Below are positions 35,828 to 44,282 of a DNA stretch of 64,000 nt, piece by piece (the first letter of the stretch is position 1; every line of letters starts with the position of its first letter). Position numbers and translations under genes: made by a program. The notes below the pieces were generated by a model. The model did not search any database. It was given only the letters and a program-made list of their open reading frames with translations, and was not told the origin of the DNA. This stretch comes from DATFQI01 sp963831105 (GTDB lineage: Bacteria; Actinomycetota; Thermoleophilia; Solirubrobacterales; Solirubrobacteraceae): positions 50,793-114,792 of the forward strand of contig CAWHOS010000002.1 of NCBI GenBank assembly GCA_963831105.1. The letters are read 5' to 3'.

Positions 35828-36494
35828 GACGCGCCGGGCACGCCTCGGCGGGCTCGGGCCCGGAGCGCTTGACGCCGCTCAGGCTCGCGGCGCGCCAGCC
35901 GTCCCCCTCGGGCTCGAGGCGCCAGCGGACGCGGAAGGTCCGCCGCACCGGCCCGCACGACGAGCGGTCCTCCGTGACCAGCTCGTGTGCGAGCGAGACG
36001 GCGGCGCCCTCGCGCGCGACCTCGATGTCGCGCGGCAAGTTCGAGAGCGTCGTCGCGAAGCCGTCGCGCCAGCGTTCGAAGCCTCCGAACGCCGCGTGCA
36101 CGGCGGGGGAGAGGACCGTCCAGGCCTCTTTGAAGCGGCGCGCGTCCAGCGCGCGGTAGTAGCCCTCCACGACCGCCTCGGGCTTCTGCGCCGGCGCGGT
36201 GACCGCGGCCTCCTGATGCGGGGCCTCGGTCACCAGCGCCTCCGGCATGGTCGCCGGGGCGGGGGTGGGGGGCGCCGCGGTCCGGGCGGTCCTTCGCCCG
36301 GAGCCGCGGCGCGGAGTGCGCCGCGCGGAGGAGGGGTCGCGTCCATGCACGCGCGGCTGAGCGCCGGGTGCCGCCTGGGTCGTGACGGTCGGGCCTCGGG
36401 GGGTGGGCCTGACGGCGATCGCGGCCAGCGCGATCAGGGAGGCGGCGGCGACGACGAGCAGGAGGGCCACGACGGTCGCGGAGCTCGAGTGCAC
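35796..36494 (-). CDS. membrane-anchored protein with NTF2-like domain
   Basis: 232 residues. One N-terminal transmembrane helix (VVALLLVVAAASLIALAAIA) is followed by a Pro/Arg/Thr-rich linker and a domain (VVEGYYRALDARRFKEAWTVLSP, GFERWRDGF, RTFRVRWRLEPEGDGWR) typical of NTF2-like or SnoaL folds. Such anchored domains are common in actinobacteria. It overlaps the J-domain gene start by 32 bases, so the two are probably co-transcribed. Confidence 0.7.
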   Translation of the reverse strand: MHSSSATVVALLLVVAAASLIALAAIAVRPTPRGPTVTTQAAPGAQPRVHGRDPSSARRTPRRGSGRRTARTAAPPTPAPATMPEALVTEAPHQEAAVTAPAQKPEAVVEGYYRALDARRFKEAWTVLSPAVHAAFGGFERWRDGFATTLSNLPRDIEVAREGAAVSLAHELVTEDRSSCGPVRRTFRVRWRLEPEGDGWRAASLSGVKRSGPEPAEACPARHDPARAAGGR

Positions 36495-36590
36495 GGCCCG
36501 ACGCTCTCACCCCGCCGTGGCGCGGTCGAGAAGCGCTCACGCAGGCATGCGGGCGCACCTGCTGCCCGTTCGAGCGCCCGAACGGCCGTC

Positions 36591-37004
36591 CTACTTCCGG
36601 TCGAACACGATGTCCAGCGCGCCCTCCCACAGGACGGTGCGCCCCAGCTCGCGCAGCTGCTCGGCGCCCTGGGTGATCGTCAGGAAGTGGTTGCCGGCGA
36701 GCTGGCCCATCTTGCTCGCGAACAGCGTGCCGCCGTAGGGGAAGAGGATCTCGGTCTCGCTGTAGCCGCCCGGGTAGAGCAGGATCTCGCCCGGCGCGGG
36801 GTGGCTCGTGTGGTTCTCGAAGGTCAGGCCGGTGCTCATCTCGCCGAGCGGGATCCAGGCCGACTCGCCGCTCCAGCGCACGTGGATGATCTTCTGGCGG
36901 AACGGCAGCAGCGCCTCGAACGCCTCGCAGGTCTTGGGCGCGTCCTCGCGCTCCCAGCGGGCCTCGAACGAGAACGGTCCGGCGTTGATGGTCAGGTCGC
37001 TCAT
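36591..37004 (-). CDS. DUF3830 family protein
   Basis: 137 residues. DUF3830 features are visible: NAGPFSFEARW, EALLPFRQKIIHVRWSGESAW, YPGGYSETEILFPYGG and SKMGQLAGNHFLTI; the family has a cyclophilin-like fold. It is the last gene of the allantoin operon and overlaps allB by four bases. Relatives are commonly found near amidohydrolase/hydantoinase genes, so an accessory role in ureide breakdown is a reasonable inference, with no proven activity. Confidence 0.8.
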   Translation of the reverse strand: MSDLTINAGPFSFEARWEREDAPKTCEAFEALLPFRQKIIHVRWSGESAWIPLGEMSTGLTFENHTSHPAPGEILLYPGGYSETEILFPYGGTLFASKMGQLAGNHFLTITQGAEQLRELGRTVLWEGALDIVFDRK

Positions 37005-38308
37005 GTGTGGCTCCTCTCGGGGGTGAGCAGGCGGCCGTGGGCGCCGGGCGCGACGCGGCCGTCCTCGTAGATGGTGCGGCCGCGCAGCAGGGTGCGCACC
37101 ACGCGGGCGCGCAGCGGGCGGCCGGCGAAGGGGTTCGCGCGGTGGCGGTCCAGCGGCTCGAGCGGGTGCCCGCCGCGCAGGTCGACGAGCGCGAGGTCGG
37201 CGTCGGCGCCGGGCTCCAGGCGGCCCTTGGGCAGGCGGAAGCGCCGCGCGGGCGCGCCCGTCACGAGCTCGGCGAGCGCGGAGACCGGCACCCGCCGGGC
37301 CGCCCCTTCGTGCAGCAGCACCGTCAGCGTCGCCTGCGCGCCCGCGATCCCGCCCCAGGCGGCGCCGAAGCCGCCCTCCTTCATTGCCGGCGGGCAGGGA
37401 GAGTGGTCGGAGGCCACCAGCGCGATCCGCCCGCGCGCGAGCTGCTCCCACAGCGCGTCGCGGTCCGCCGCGGTGCGCAGCGGCGGGGCGCACTTGGCGA
37501 GCGTGCCGAGGCGCTCGAGGTCGTCCTCGGTCAGCGCGAGGTAGTGCGGGCATGTCTCGCACGTCACGTCGGCGCCGCGCCAGCGCGCGTCGGCGACCGC
37601 CGCCACCCCGGCGCCCGTGGAGACGTGCACCACGTGCAGCGAGCAGCCGGCCGCGTCGGCGAGCGCGATCGCGCGCTCGATCGCCGCGAGCTCCGCCTGC
37701 GGCGGGCGCGAGGCGACCCAGGCGCGCCAGTCCTCGCCGTCCATCGGGCGCAGCTCGGCGGGGCGCTCGGCGTGCACGAGCACGGGCAGCCCGAGCGCGG
37801 CGGCGCGCTCCATGCCGGCGGCGAGCTGGTCGTCGTCCACGGCGTCGAAGTCGTCGATGCCGGTGTCGCACATGAACGCCTTGAAGCCCGTCACGCCGCG
37901 CTCGGCGAGCTCGTCCATCCGCTCCAGCGGGCCGGGCACGAGCCCGCCCCAGAACGCGAAGTCGACCTTCGCCGAGGCCCGCGCGGCCGCCAGCTTGGCG
38001 TCGAAGGCCGCGCCGTCGACGGTCGGCGGGTGCGCGTTGAGCGGCATCTCGACGCACGCCGTCGCGCCGCCGGCCGCGAGCGCGGACGTGCCGGTCTCCC
38101 AGCCCTCCCAGTCGGTGCGGCCGGGCTCGTTGAAGTGCACGTGCGCGTCGAGCGCGCCGGGCAGGACGTGCAGCCCGCGCGCGTCGAGCTCCTCGCCTGA
38201 GGGCTCCAGCTCGGGCCCGATCGCCGCGAAGACGCCGTCCTCGATCGCCACGTCGGCCACGACCGGCATCGCGCCGGGGAGCACCACGGTCCCGCCGCGG
38301 ACGATCAC
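37001..38308 (-). CDS. allB: allantoinase
   Basis: 435 residues. The cyclic amidohydrolase signature is complete: metal ligands DAHVHFNEPG (residues 54-63), the carboxylated Lys in GFKAFMCD near 142, HAE near 178, HVVHVS near 228 and the catalytic Asp in VASDHSPC near 305. In the context of allC, uraH and uricase genes, the substrate is almost certainly allantoin, hydrolysed to allantoate. The stop overlaps the DUF3830 start and its start overlaps the allC stop, both four bases. Confidence 0.92.
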   Translation of the reverse strand: MIVRGGTVVLPGAMPVVADVAIEDGVFAAIGPELEPSGEELDARGLHVLPGALDAHVHFNEPGRTDWEGWETGTSALAAGGATACVEMPLNAHPPTVDGAAFDAKLAAARASAKVDFAFWGGLVPGPLERMDELAERGVTGFKAFMCDTGIDDFDAVDDDQLAAGMERAAALGLPVLVHAERPAELRPMDGEDWRAWVASRPPQAELAAIERAIALADAAGCSLHVVHVSTGAGVAAVADARWRGADVTCETCPHYLALTEDDLERLGTLAKCAPPLRTAADRDALWEQLARGRIALVASDHSPCPPAMKEGGFGAAWGGIAGAQATLTVLLHEGAARRVPVSALAELVTGAPARRFRLPKGRLEPGADADLALVDLRGGHPLEPLDRHRANPFAGRPLRARVVRTLLRGRTIYEDGRVAPGAHGRLLTPERSHT

Positions 38309-39507
38309 GCCAGCTCACCGAGGAAGCGCTCGAGCACGTCGAGCGCGACCGCCACGTCGGCCTCCGCGACCGCCTCGGCCGGGTTGTGGCTGATGCCGCG
38401 CTCGCAGCGCACGAACAGCATCGCGATGTCGGTCAGGGTGGCCATGCTGACGGCGTCGTGGCCGGCGCCGCTCGGGAGCCGCTCGGGCGCGTGCCCCATC
38501 GCCTCGACGGCGTCGGCGAGCAGCTCGGTGAGGTCGGGCGAGGTGGGGACGGCGGCGGTCTCGCCGCGCGCGTCCCAGTCGAGCTCGACCTCGCGCGCGG
38601 ACGCGATCCGCTGGGCCTCGGCCCGCAGGTCGGCGACCGCCTCGCGGAGGACCGCGTTGGAGGTGTGGCGCACGTCGAGCGTCATCCGCGCCTCGCCCGG
38701 GATCACGTTGCGCGCGCCCGGCTCGACCGTCAGCTGCCCCACGGTCGCGACCGTGCCCTGGCGCCGGCGCGCGACCGACTCCACGGCCAGCATCCACTCC
38801 GCCGCCGCGGCCAGCGCGTCGCGGCGGGCGTTCATCGGCACGGTCCCCGCGTGCCCGGCCTCGCCGAGGAAGGCGACCTCGGCGTGCGTCTGGCCCGTGA
38901 TCGTCGTGACGACGCCGACGGGCGCGCCGCGGCGCTCGAGCACCGGGCCCTGCTCGATGTGGACCTCGCAGTAGGCGAGCAGATCCTGGCGGCGGCGGGC
39001 GGCGGAGGCGATCGCATCCGGGTCGCCGCCGAAGGCGCGCAGCGCGTCGGCCATCGTGACGCCGTCCTCGTCGGTGATCGCGAGCCAGGCCGGGGCGAAG
39101 CGGCCGGCGACGGCGCTCGAGCCGAGGAAGCTCGTCCCGAAGCGCACACCCTCCTCGTCGGCGAAGCCGATCACCTCGACCGCGTAGGGCAGCCCGCGGT
39201 CCCACAGGCGCTCGAGCACGGCGATCGCGGCGAGCACGCCGAGCGGGCCGTCGTAGCGGCCGGCGTCGACGACCGTGTCGAGGTGGGAGCCCAGCACGAG
39301 CGTCTTGCCGGGGCCGTCGCGGCGCCCGATCAGGTTGCCGGCGGCGTCCTCGCGCACCTCCAGGCCGAGGTCGCGCATCCAGCCGCCGACGAGCCCGTAG
39401 GCCTCGCGCATCGCCGGCGTGGCGTAGCGGCGAACGAGGCGATCGGGCTCCTCGCTGACCCGCCCGAGGGCGGCGCAGCGCTCCAGGACGGACGCCGCGG
39501 TGCTCAA
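38305..39507 (-). CDS. allC: allantoate amidohydrolase (M20 family)
   Basis: 400 residues from TTG 39507, which overlaps the uraH stop (TTGA); a longer upstream frame would run through uraH and is unlikely. The M20 metal site is visible: GSHLDTVVDAGRYDG (residues 82-96), EEGVRFG near 127, HIEQGPVLE near 193 and the C-terminal SGAGHDA..HNPAE. The enzyme converts allantoate to ureidoglycine/ureidoglycolate, releasing ammonia. Relatives include N-carbamoyl amino-acid hydrolases, but the operon settles the assignment. Confidence 0.9.
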   Translation of the reverse strand: MSTAASVLERCAALGRVSEEPDRLVRRYATPAMREAYGLVGGWMRDLGLEVREDAAGNLIGRRDGPGKTLVLGSHLDTVVDAGRYDGPLGVLAAIAVLERLWDRGLPYAVEVIGFADEEGVRFGTSFLGSSAVAGRFAPAWLAITDEDGVTMADALRAFGGDPDAIASAARRRQDLLAYCEVHIEQGPVLERRGAPVGVVTTITGQTHAEVAFLGEAGHAGTVPMNARRDALAAAAEWMLAVESVARRRQGTVATVGQLTVEPGARNVIPGEARMTLDVRHTSNAVLREAVADLRAEAQRIASAREVELDWDARGETAAVPTSPDLTELLADAVEAMGHAPERLPSGAGHDAVSMATLTDIAMLFVRCERGISHNPAEAVAEADVAVALDVLERFLGELA

Positions 39508-39833
39508 CTTCCCCGGTACGTGCTGTAGGACCAGGGGGAGACGAGCAGCGGCACGTGGTAGTGCGCGTCGGCGTCGGCGATCGTGAAGCGCACCGGGACG
39601 CGGTCCAGGAACCCCTTCCCCCCGAAGTGCTCGCCGACGCTGAAGACGAGCTCGTAGGTGCCCGCCGCGAGCTCCTCCAGCAGCGGCTCGTCCGTGCGCC
39701 CGTCGGCGTTCGTGGTCACGCTGCACAGCACCTCGCGGCGCTCGCCGTCGAGCCGCGCGAGCTCGATCGGGATGCCCGCCGCCGGCCGGCCGTCGGCCGT
39801 GTCGAGCACGTGCGTGGTGAGCCGCCCGCTCAT
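39504..39833 (-). CDS. uraH: 5-hydroxyisourate hydrolase (HIUase, transthyretin-like)
   Basis: 109 residues. The signature LTTHVLDTADGRPAAGI at the N-terminus, RTDEPLLEE in the centre and the C-terminal YSTYRGS, which closes the active site, are all present; His7 and the Arg/His residues of the active site are conserved. It hydrolyses 5-hydroxyisourate to OHCU. Both ends overlap neighbours by four bases. Confidence 0.95.
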   Translation of the reverse strand: MSGRLTTHVLDTADGRPAAGIPIELARLDGERREVLCSVTTNADGRTDEPLLEELAAGTYELVFSVGEHFGGKGFLDRVPVRFTIADADAHYHVPLLVSPWSYSTYRGS

Positions 39834-40633
39834 CTCGACAGCGTCAGGGTGATCAGCCCCTGCGCGGGGAACGGGTCGGTGTAGAGCTTGCGGTCGCCGT
39901 CCTCGCCGGCCGGGTCGCGCGTGTGGTTCTCGGCCGCGAAGGAGACCTCGGCGAGCTGCGGCCAGCGGGCGAGCATCCGCGTGCCCATCTCGTGCACGAG
40001 GTGCTGGATCGACTCGCTGACGAAGTCATCGAAGGTGGCTGCGACCTCCTCGCGCACCTCCCACGGGTCGACGTGGTCGGCCGCCGCGTCGGCGTAGCGC
40101 CAGTGCACGTCCATGCGGATCAGCAGCGGGCGGTCGACGCGCTCCGGCAGCGTCGTGTACTCGTCGCGGGCGAAGCGGGTGAACGCGCTGCCGGTGACCT
40201 TGAGCAGCCGCAGGTCCTCGCGGCCGCCGCGGCGGTCGTGGATGCCGCCGGTGTCCAGCTCGACCATCGCGACCGCGTGGTCGCCGCCGGGCTCGCGGGC
40301 GAACAGCTTGCCGCTGAGGCGGTCGAAGCGGTGCTCGCGGCCCGTCATCCGCACCGCCTCCATCACCGGGTAGGTGGCGAGGAAGCCGCGCCCCAGGTGC
40401 AGCAGCAGGCCCTCGAGCGTGTCCCCGTCGTAGGCCAGCGACTCGCGCAGGATGAAGTTCTTCATGGTGTCCGTCGCGACGACGGCCGAGTTGTCGCCCT
40501 CGGTGTAGGCGGCGGTGAAGTTCTCGCCCAGCACTTCGATGCTGACCTCGGCGGCCAGCACGTCGTGATCGCCGTCCGGGCGCTTGACGACGCGCTGGAG
40601 CGGGACGCGCAGCTTGCCGTAGGAGATCTTCAT
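39830..40633 (-). CDS. uox: urate oxidase (uricase)
   Basis: 267 residues. Tunnelling-fold uricase motifs are present: SYGKLRVPLQRVVKRPDGDHDV near the N-terminus, GDNSAVVATDTMKNFI (the conserved Thr of the oxygen site) near 50, and VSFAAENHTRDP near 230. It uses molecular oxygen to convert urate to 5-hydroxyisourate. Unlike Bacillus PucL it is not fused to OHCU decarboxylase; the separate uraD gene overlaps upstream by four bases. Confidence 0.95.
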   Translation of the reverse strand: MKISYGKLRVPLQRVVKRPDGDHDVLAAEVSIEVLGENFTAAYTEGDNSAVVATDTMKNFILRESLAYDGDTLEGLLLHLGRGFLATYPVMEAVRMTGREHRFDRLSGKLFAREPGGDHAVAMVELDTGGIHDRRGGREDLRLLKVTGSAFTRFARDEYTTLPERVDRPLLIRMDVHWRYADAAADHVDPWEVREEVAATFDDFVSESIQHLVHEMGTRMLARWPQLAEVSFAAENHTRDPAGEDGDRKLYTDPFPAQGLITLTLSR

Positions 40634-41100
40634 GCGGGCAACGCCTCCAGCCGGTGGTGGGCGATCCGGGCGATCTCGGCCAGGGCGGTCCGCAGCTCCG
40701 CCTCGGGCTCGTTGCGCACGCGCTCCTGCGCGGCGGCCAGGATCGAGTCCTTGTCGTGGTCGCGGACGCAGATCACGAACGGGAAGCCGAACCGCTCGCG
40801 ATAGGCGGCGTTGGCGCTCGTGAGCGTCTCGTACTCCTCGCGTGTGAGCCGGTCCAGTCCCGCCGAGGTCTGCTCGCGCTCGGAGTCGACCGTCGCGACC
40901 TTGCCCGCCAGCTCCGGGTGCGCGCGCACGAGCGCGACCTGCTTGTCCCGCGGCGCGGCGTACATCGCCGCGACCAGGCCGTCGTAGAGCGCCGCCCGGT
41001 CGGCGTACGGCCCGCCGGCGTAGGCGTCCTCGGCCACCCAGGGGGAGTGCTCGAACAACGGCCCGTAGGTCGCCACGAAGGCCTCGCGGTCGGCGGTCAC
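40630..41100 (-). CDS. uraD: OHCU decarboxylase
   Basis: 156 residues from GTG 41100. The catalytic segment AHPELAGKVA, followed by EREQTSAGLDRL, and the substrate-binding SANAAYRERFGFPFVICVRDHDK identify 2-oxo-4-hydroxy-4-carboxy-5-ureidoimidazoline decarboxylase. It yields (S)-allantoin. It is first in the operon uraD-uox-uraH-allC-allB-DUF3830, all with four-base overlaps. Confidence 0.95.
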   Translation of the reverse strand: MTADREAFVATYGPLFEHSPWVAEDAYAGGPYADRAALYDGLVAAMYAAPRDKQVALVRAHPELAGKVATVDSEREQTSAGLDRLTREEYETLTSANAAYRERFGFPFVICVRDHDKDSILAAAQERVRNEPEAELRTALAEIARIAHHRLEALPA

Positions 41101-41165
41101 GGCCGGGATTCAATCAGGGCGCCATGGCAACCTGGCACGTCCGCGGTCATGGGTACCGTGCGCGC
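41101..41165. promoter_or_regulatory. divergent control region of the urate operon and purine permease
   Basis: 65 bases separate GTG 41100 and ATG 41166. GGTACCGTGC ends about 10 bases before the permease ATG, giving a TACCGT-like -10 with little or no leader. Both transcripts probably respond to the same signal, as expected for a permease and its pathway. No regulator gene is adjacent. Confidence 0.4.
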
Positions 41166-42569
41166 ATGACCGCCGCCAGTGAGACCGGGCCCGCGCGTCG
41201 GGGCGGGTTCCTCGAACGCCGCTTCCGCCTCGCCGACCGCAACACGTCCGTCCGCACCGAGCTGCTCGGCGGCGTCGCGACGTTCCTGACGATGAGCTAC
41301 ATCCTGTTCGTCAACCCGGCGATCCTGTCGGCGGCCGGGATGCCGTTCGGCGCGGTCGCGGTGGCGACGGCGATCGCCGCTTGCGTGGCGACGCTGGCGA
41401 TGGCGCTGTTCACGAACCTGCCCTTCGCGCTCGCGCCGGGGCTCGGGATCAACGCCGTCGTGGCGTTCGACATCGTGCTCGGGCGCGGGCTCGAGTGGCC
41501 CGTGGCGATGTCGATCATCGTCATCGAGGGCCTGATCGCGCTGGTGCTCGTGGTCGTCGGCCTGCGCGGCGCGATCATGCGCGCCGTCCCGCTCGCGCTG
41601 AAGCTCTCGATCGGCGTCGGCATCGGCCTGTTCATCACGCTCGTCGGGCTGCGCGAGGGCGGGATCGTCGTCAACAACCCGGCCACCGGCATCGGGCTGG
41701 GCGAGCTCACGAGCGGCCCGGCGCTGATCGCGCTGGCCGGCATCGCGGTCGGGGCGGTCCTGATCGCCCGGGGCGTCAAGGGCGCGGTGATCCTCGGCGT
41801 GCTCGCCGCGACCGCGCTCGGGCTGATCTTCGGCGTGCTCGAGGGCCCCGACGGGGTGGTCGACGCGCCCAGCTCCGGCGACTTCTCGACGATCGGCGAC
41901 GGCTTGGACCCGTCCAACCTCGGCGACGCCCTGACCGTCGCGCTGATCCCCGTGATCTTCGCGCTGTTCATGACGGACTTCTTCGACACGATCGGCACCG
42001 CCGTGGCCGTCGGCCGCGGCGGCGGGCTGACCGACGAGGAGGGCCACCTGCCGAACTCCGACAAGCTGCTGCTCGTCGACTCCGCGGCGGCCTCGTTCGG
42101 CGGCGCGATGGGCACCTCGAGCGTGACCACCTACGTCGAGTCGGGCGCCGGCGTCGCCGAGGGCGCCCGCACCGGCCTCTCGTCGATCGTCGTCGCCGCC
42201 CTGTTCGGGCTGGCGATCCTGTTCGTGCCGATCATCGCCCTCGTCGGCCAGGACGTGCAGGTGGGCGAGGAGACGTTCATCCACCCTGCGATCGCCCCGG
42301 CGCTCGTGATGGTCGGCTACCTGATGATCCGCATCGTCGCCGACATCGACTGGACCGTCCCCGAGAACTCGATCCCGGCGTTCCTGACGATCGCCGGCAT
42401 CCCGCTCACGTTCTCGATCGCCGCCGGCATCGGGCTCGGCGTCATCTCCTACGTGCTCGTGACGGCCGCGGCCGGCCGCGTGCGCGAGATCCACCCGCTG
42501 ATGTGGGCGATCGCGCCGTTCTTCGTGGCCTTCTTCGCGGCGGACTGGCTCGAGGCGAACGTCTTCTAG
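41166..42569 (+). CDS. NCS2-family purine permease (AzgA/PbuG type)
   Basis: 467 residues with about 12 to 14 hydrophobic segments. The NCS2/AzgA features are FLTMSYILFVNPAILSAAGM (segment 1), LAPGLGINAVVAF (segment 3), LFMTDFFDTIGTAVAVG and SFGGAMGTSSVTTYVESGAGVAEGARTG (substrate site). Such permeases import hypoxanthine, guanine, adenine or xanthine. It is divergent from the urate operon, so it presumably supplies purine substrate. The in-frame ATG at 41124 is less likely than 41166, which lies just after the probable -10 box. Confidence 0.9.
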   Translation: MTAASETGPARRGGFLERRFRLADRNTSVRTELLGGVATFLTMSYILFVNPAILSAAGMPFGAVAVATAIAACVATLAMALFTNLPFALAPGLGINAVVAFDIVLGRGLEWPVAMSIIVIEGLIALVLVVVGLRGAIMRAVPLALKLSIGVGIGLFITLVGLREGGIVVNNPATGIGLGELTSGPALIALAGIAVGAVLIARGVKGAVILGVLAATALGLIFGVLEGPDGVVDAPSSGDFSTIGDGLDPSNLGDALTVALIPVIFALFMTDFFDTIGTAVAVGRGGGLTDEEGHLPNSDKLLLVDSAAASFGGAMGTSSVTTYVESGAGVAEGARTGLSSIVVAALFGLAILFVPIIALVGQDVQVGEETFIHPAIAPALVMVGYLMIRIVADIDWTVPENSIPAFLTIAGIPLTFSIAAGIGLGVISYVLVTAAAGRVREIHPLMWAIAPFFVAFFAADWLEANVF

Positions 42570-42602
42570 GGAATAGAACGGCGCGCGGGGCGTCTCCCAT
42601 GC

Positions 42603-43142
42603 ATGACCCCGAACGCCCTGACCTCCTTCATCGCCGACGTCGAGGGGCTTGCCGACGACCCGCACGCCATCGGCGAGCGGCTCGCGGAGCTGCTCGCCGA
42701 GGATGATTGGCTCGCGCCGGAGCACCGCGAACCTGACCCTGACCGCTACCGCCAGCACCTGCTGCACGTCACGCCCGACCGGAGTCTGTCGATCGTCGCG
42801 CTCGTGTGGCTGCCCGGCCAGTCCACGCCGATCCACGACCACGTGTCCTGGTGCGTGGTCGGCGTCTACGAGGGCCGCGAGCGCGAGACGCGCTACCGCG
42901 CCGTCGAGGCCGGCGGCTACCGCTACCTCGAGCAGACCGACTCGATCGACGCGCTGCCCGGCCACGTCGAGGTGATCGTCCCGAGCTCGGAGGCGGACAT
43001 CCACGCCGTCACCGCGGTCGCCGACGAGGCGACGATCTCCATCCACGTCTACGGCGCCGACATCGAGGCCCGCGGCACGAGCGTCTACCAGCGCTTCGAC
43101 GACTGGCCGATCCACCGCGCCGCGCTGCCGATGGCCGCCTGA
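42603..43142 (+). CDS. cysteine dioxygenase-family cupin protein
   Basis: 179 residues. The cupin motif PIHDHVSWCVVGVYEGRERE (His, His, Glu; near residue 80-95) and the third metal ligand in ISIHVYG near 141 match bacterial type-I cysteine dioxygenases and thiol dioxygenases (3-mercaptopropionate). It would use Fe(II) and oxygen to convert a thiol to a sulfinate. The preferred thiol is undecided. It starts 33 bases after the permease stop and could share its transcript. Confidence 0.82.
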   Translation: MTPNALTSFIADVEGLADDPHAIGERLAELLAEDDWLAPEHREPDPDRYRQHLLHVTPDRSLSIVALVWLPGQSTPIHDHVSWCVVGVYEGRERETRYRAVEAGGYRYLEQTDSIDALPGHVEVIVPSSEADIHAVTAVADEATISIHVYGADIEARGTSVYQRFDDWPIHRAALPMAA

Positions 43143-43179
43143 CCACCGGCCGCTAGCGGGCGGTTGTACGATCGCGGCA

Positions 43180-43200
43180 GGCCGGCTGAGGGGGCCGGCC
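43180..43200. promoter_or_regulatory. hairpin in the phytase-like gene leader
   Basis: GGCCGGC at 43180-43186 and GCCGGCC at 43194-43200 pair, between the cupin stop and the next gene's ribosome site (GAGGGGG, 43209). It may be a leader structure or the terminator of the upstream gene. TACGAT at 43167 could be a -10 element. Confidence 0.3.
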
Positions 43201-43219
43201 CGGGATCGAGGGGGAAATC

Positions 43220-44272
43220 GTGGGATCCAAGCTCGCGACAGCGGTGGCGACGTTCGCGGCGGCGGCGGTGCTGGCCGCGCCGGCGGCGGCGAAGGGGCCG
43301 AAGACCGGCCTCGAGTTCCTCGGGCAGGCGATAGTGCCGTCCGGGACGACGTTCGAGGGCACGCGCGTCGGCGGGCTCTCCTCGATCACCTATGACGCGC
43401 GGCGGGGCGTGTTCTACGCGGTCTCCGACGATCAGGCCGATGTCCGCTTCTACACCCTCGGCCTCGACGTGGGCGACGGGCGCCTGTCGAACGGCGACGT
43501 GCGCTTCCAGGCCGTGACGAATCTGCTCGCGCCGGGTGATGTGCCGTACGCGCCGGGGACCGTCGACCCGGAGGGCCTGGCGCTGACCAAGGACGGCGAG
43601 CTGATCTTCACGTCCGAGGGTTTCGCGAACACGTTCGTGAGCCCCTTCGTGCGTCGCAACGCACTCGACGGGTCGTTCCTCGGCGAGTTGCCGGTGCCGC
43701 AGGACTTCATGCCGGCCGCTGGGCGCGGCGTGCGCCAGAACCTCGGCTTCGAGAGCGCCGGAGTCGCGCCCAACGGCCGCTTCCTGTTCACCGCGACCGA
43801 GAACGCGCTCGTCCAGGACGGACCCGCCGCGACGATCGCGAGCGGCAGCCCGGCGAGGATCCTGCGTTACCAGCTGAAGTCCGGCCGCCTCGACCGTCAG
43901 TGGACCTACCTGACCGACCCGGTCGCCGAGCCACCGGTTCCTGCGACCCAGTTCTCCGTGAACGGACTGGTCGAGCTGCTGCCGCTCAACAATCGCTTCC
44001 TGCTCGCCATGGAGCGCTCGTTCTCCGTCGGCGCGCCCGGCACCGGGAACACGATCCGGATCTACAAGGTGTCGTTGCCCGGCAGCGGCGGGACGGCGAC
44101 CAAGGAGCTCGTGCTCGACCTCGACGACCTCGGCATCCCGCTCGACAACGTCGAGGGCATGACGTTCGGCCCGCGGCTGCCCGACGGCCGCCGGTCGGTC
44201 GTGCTGGTCAGCGACGACAACTTCGCTCCGGCGCAGTTCACGCAGTTCCTGCTGTTCGCGACCCCCCTCTAG
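43220..44272 (+). CDS. secreted phytase-like / esterase-like activity protein
   Basis: 350 residues from GTG, with a signal peptide (LATAVATFAAAAVLAAPAAA). The PF13449 phytase-like beta-propeller family signature is seen in GLSSITYDARRGVFYAVSDDQ, DPEGLALTKDGELIFTSEG and NVEGMTFGP. Members are secreted; phosphate release is proposed but the activity of most is untested. It stands ten bases ahead of proC. Confidence 0.85.
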   Translation: MGSKLATAVATFAAAAVLAAPAAAKGPKTGLEFLGQAIVPSGTTFEGTRVGGLSSITYDARRGVFYAVSDDQADVRFYTLGLDVGDGRLSNGDVRFQAVTNLLAPGDVPYAPGTVDPEGLALTKDGELIFTSEGFANTFVSPFVRRNALDGSFLGELPVPQDFMPAAGRGVRQNLGFESAGVAPNGRFLFTATENALVQDGPAATIASGSPARILRYQLKSGRLDRQWTYLTDPVAEPPVPATQFSVNGLVELLPLNNRFLLAMERSFSVGAPGTGNTIRIYKVSLPGSGGTATKELVLDLDDLGIPLDNVEGMTFGPRLPDGRRSVVLVSDDNFAPAQFTQFLLFATPL

Positions 44273-44282
44273 GGTTCCGCGC

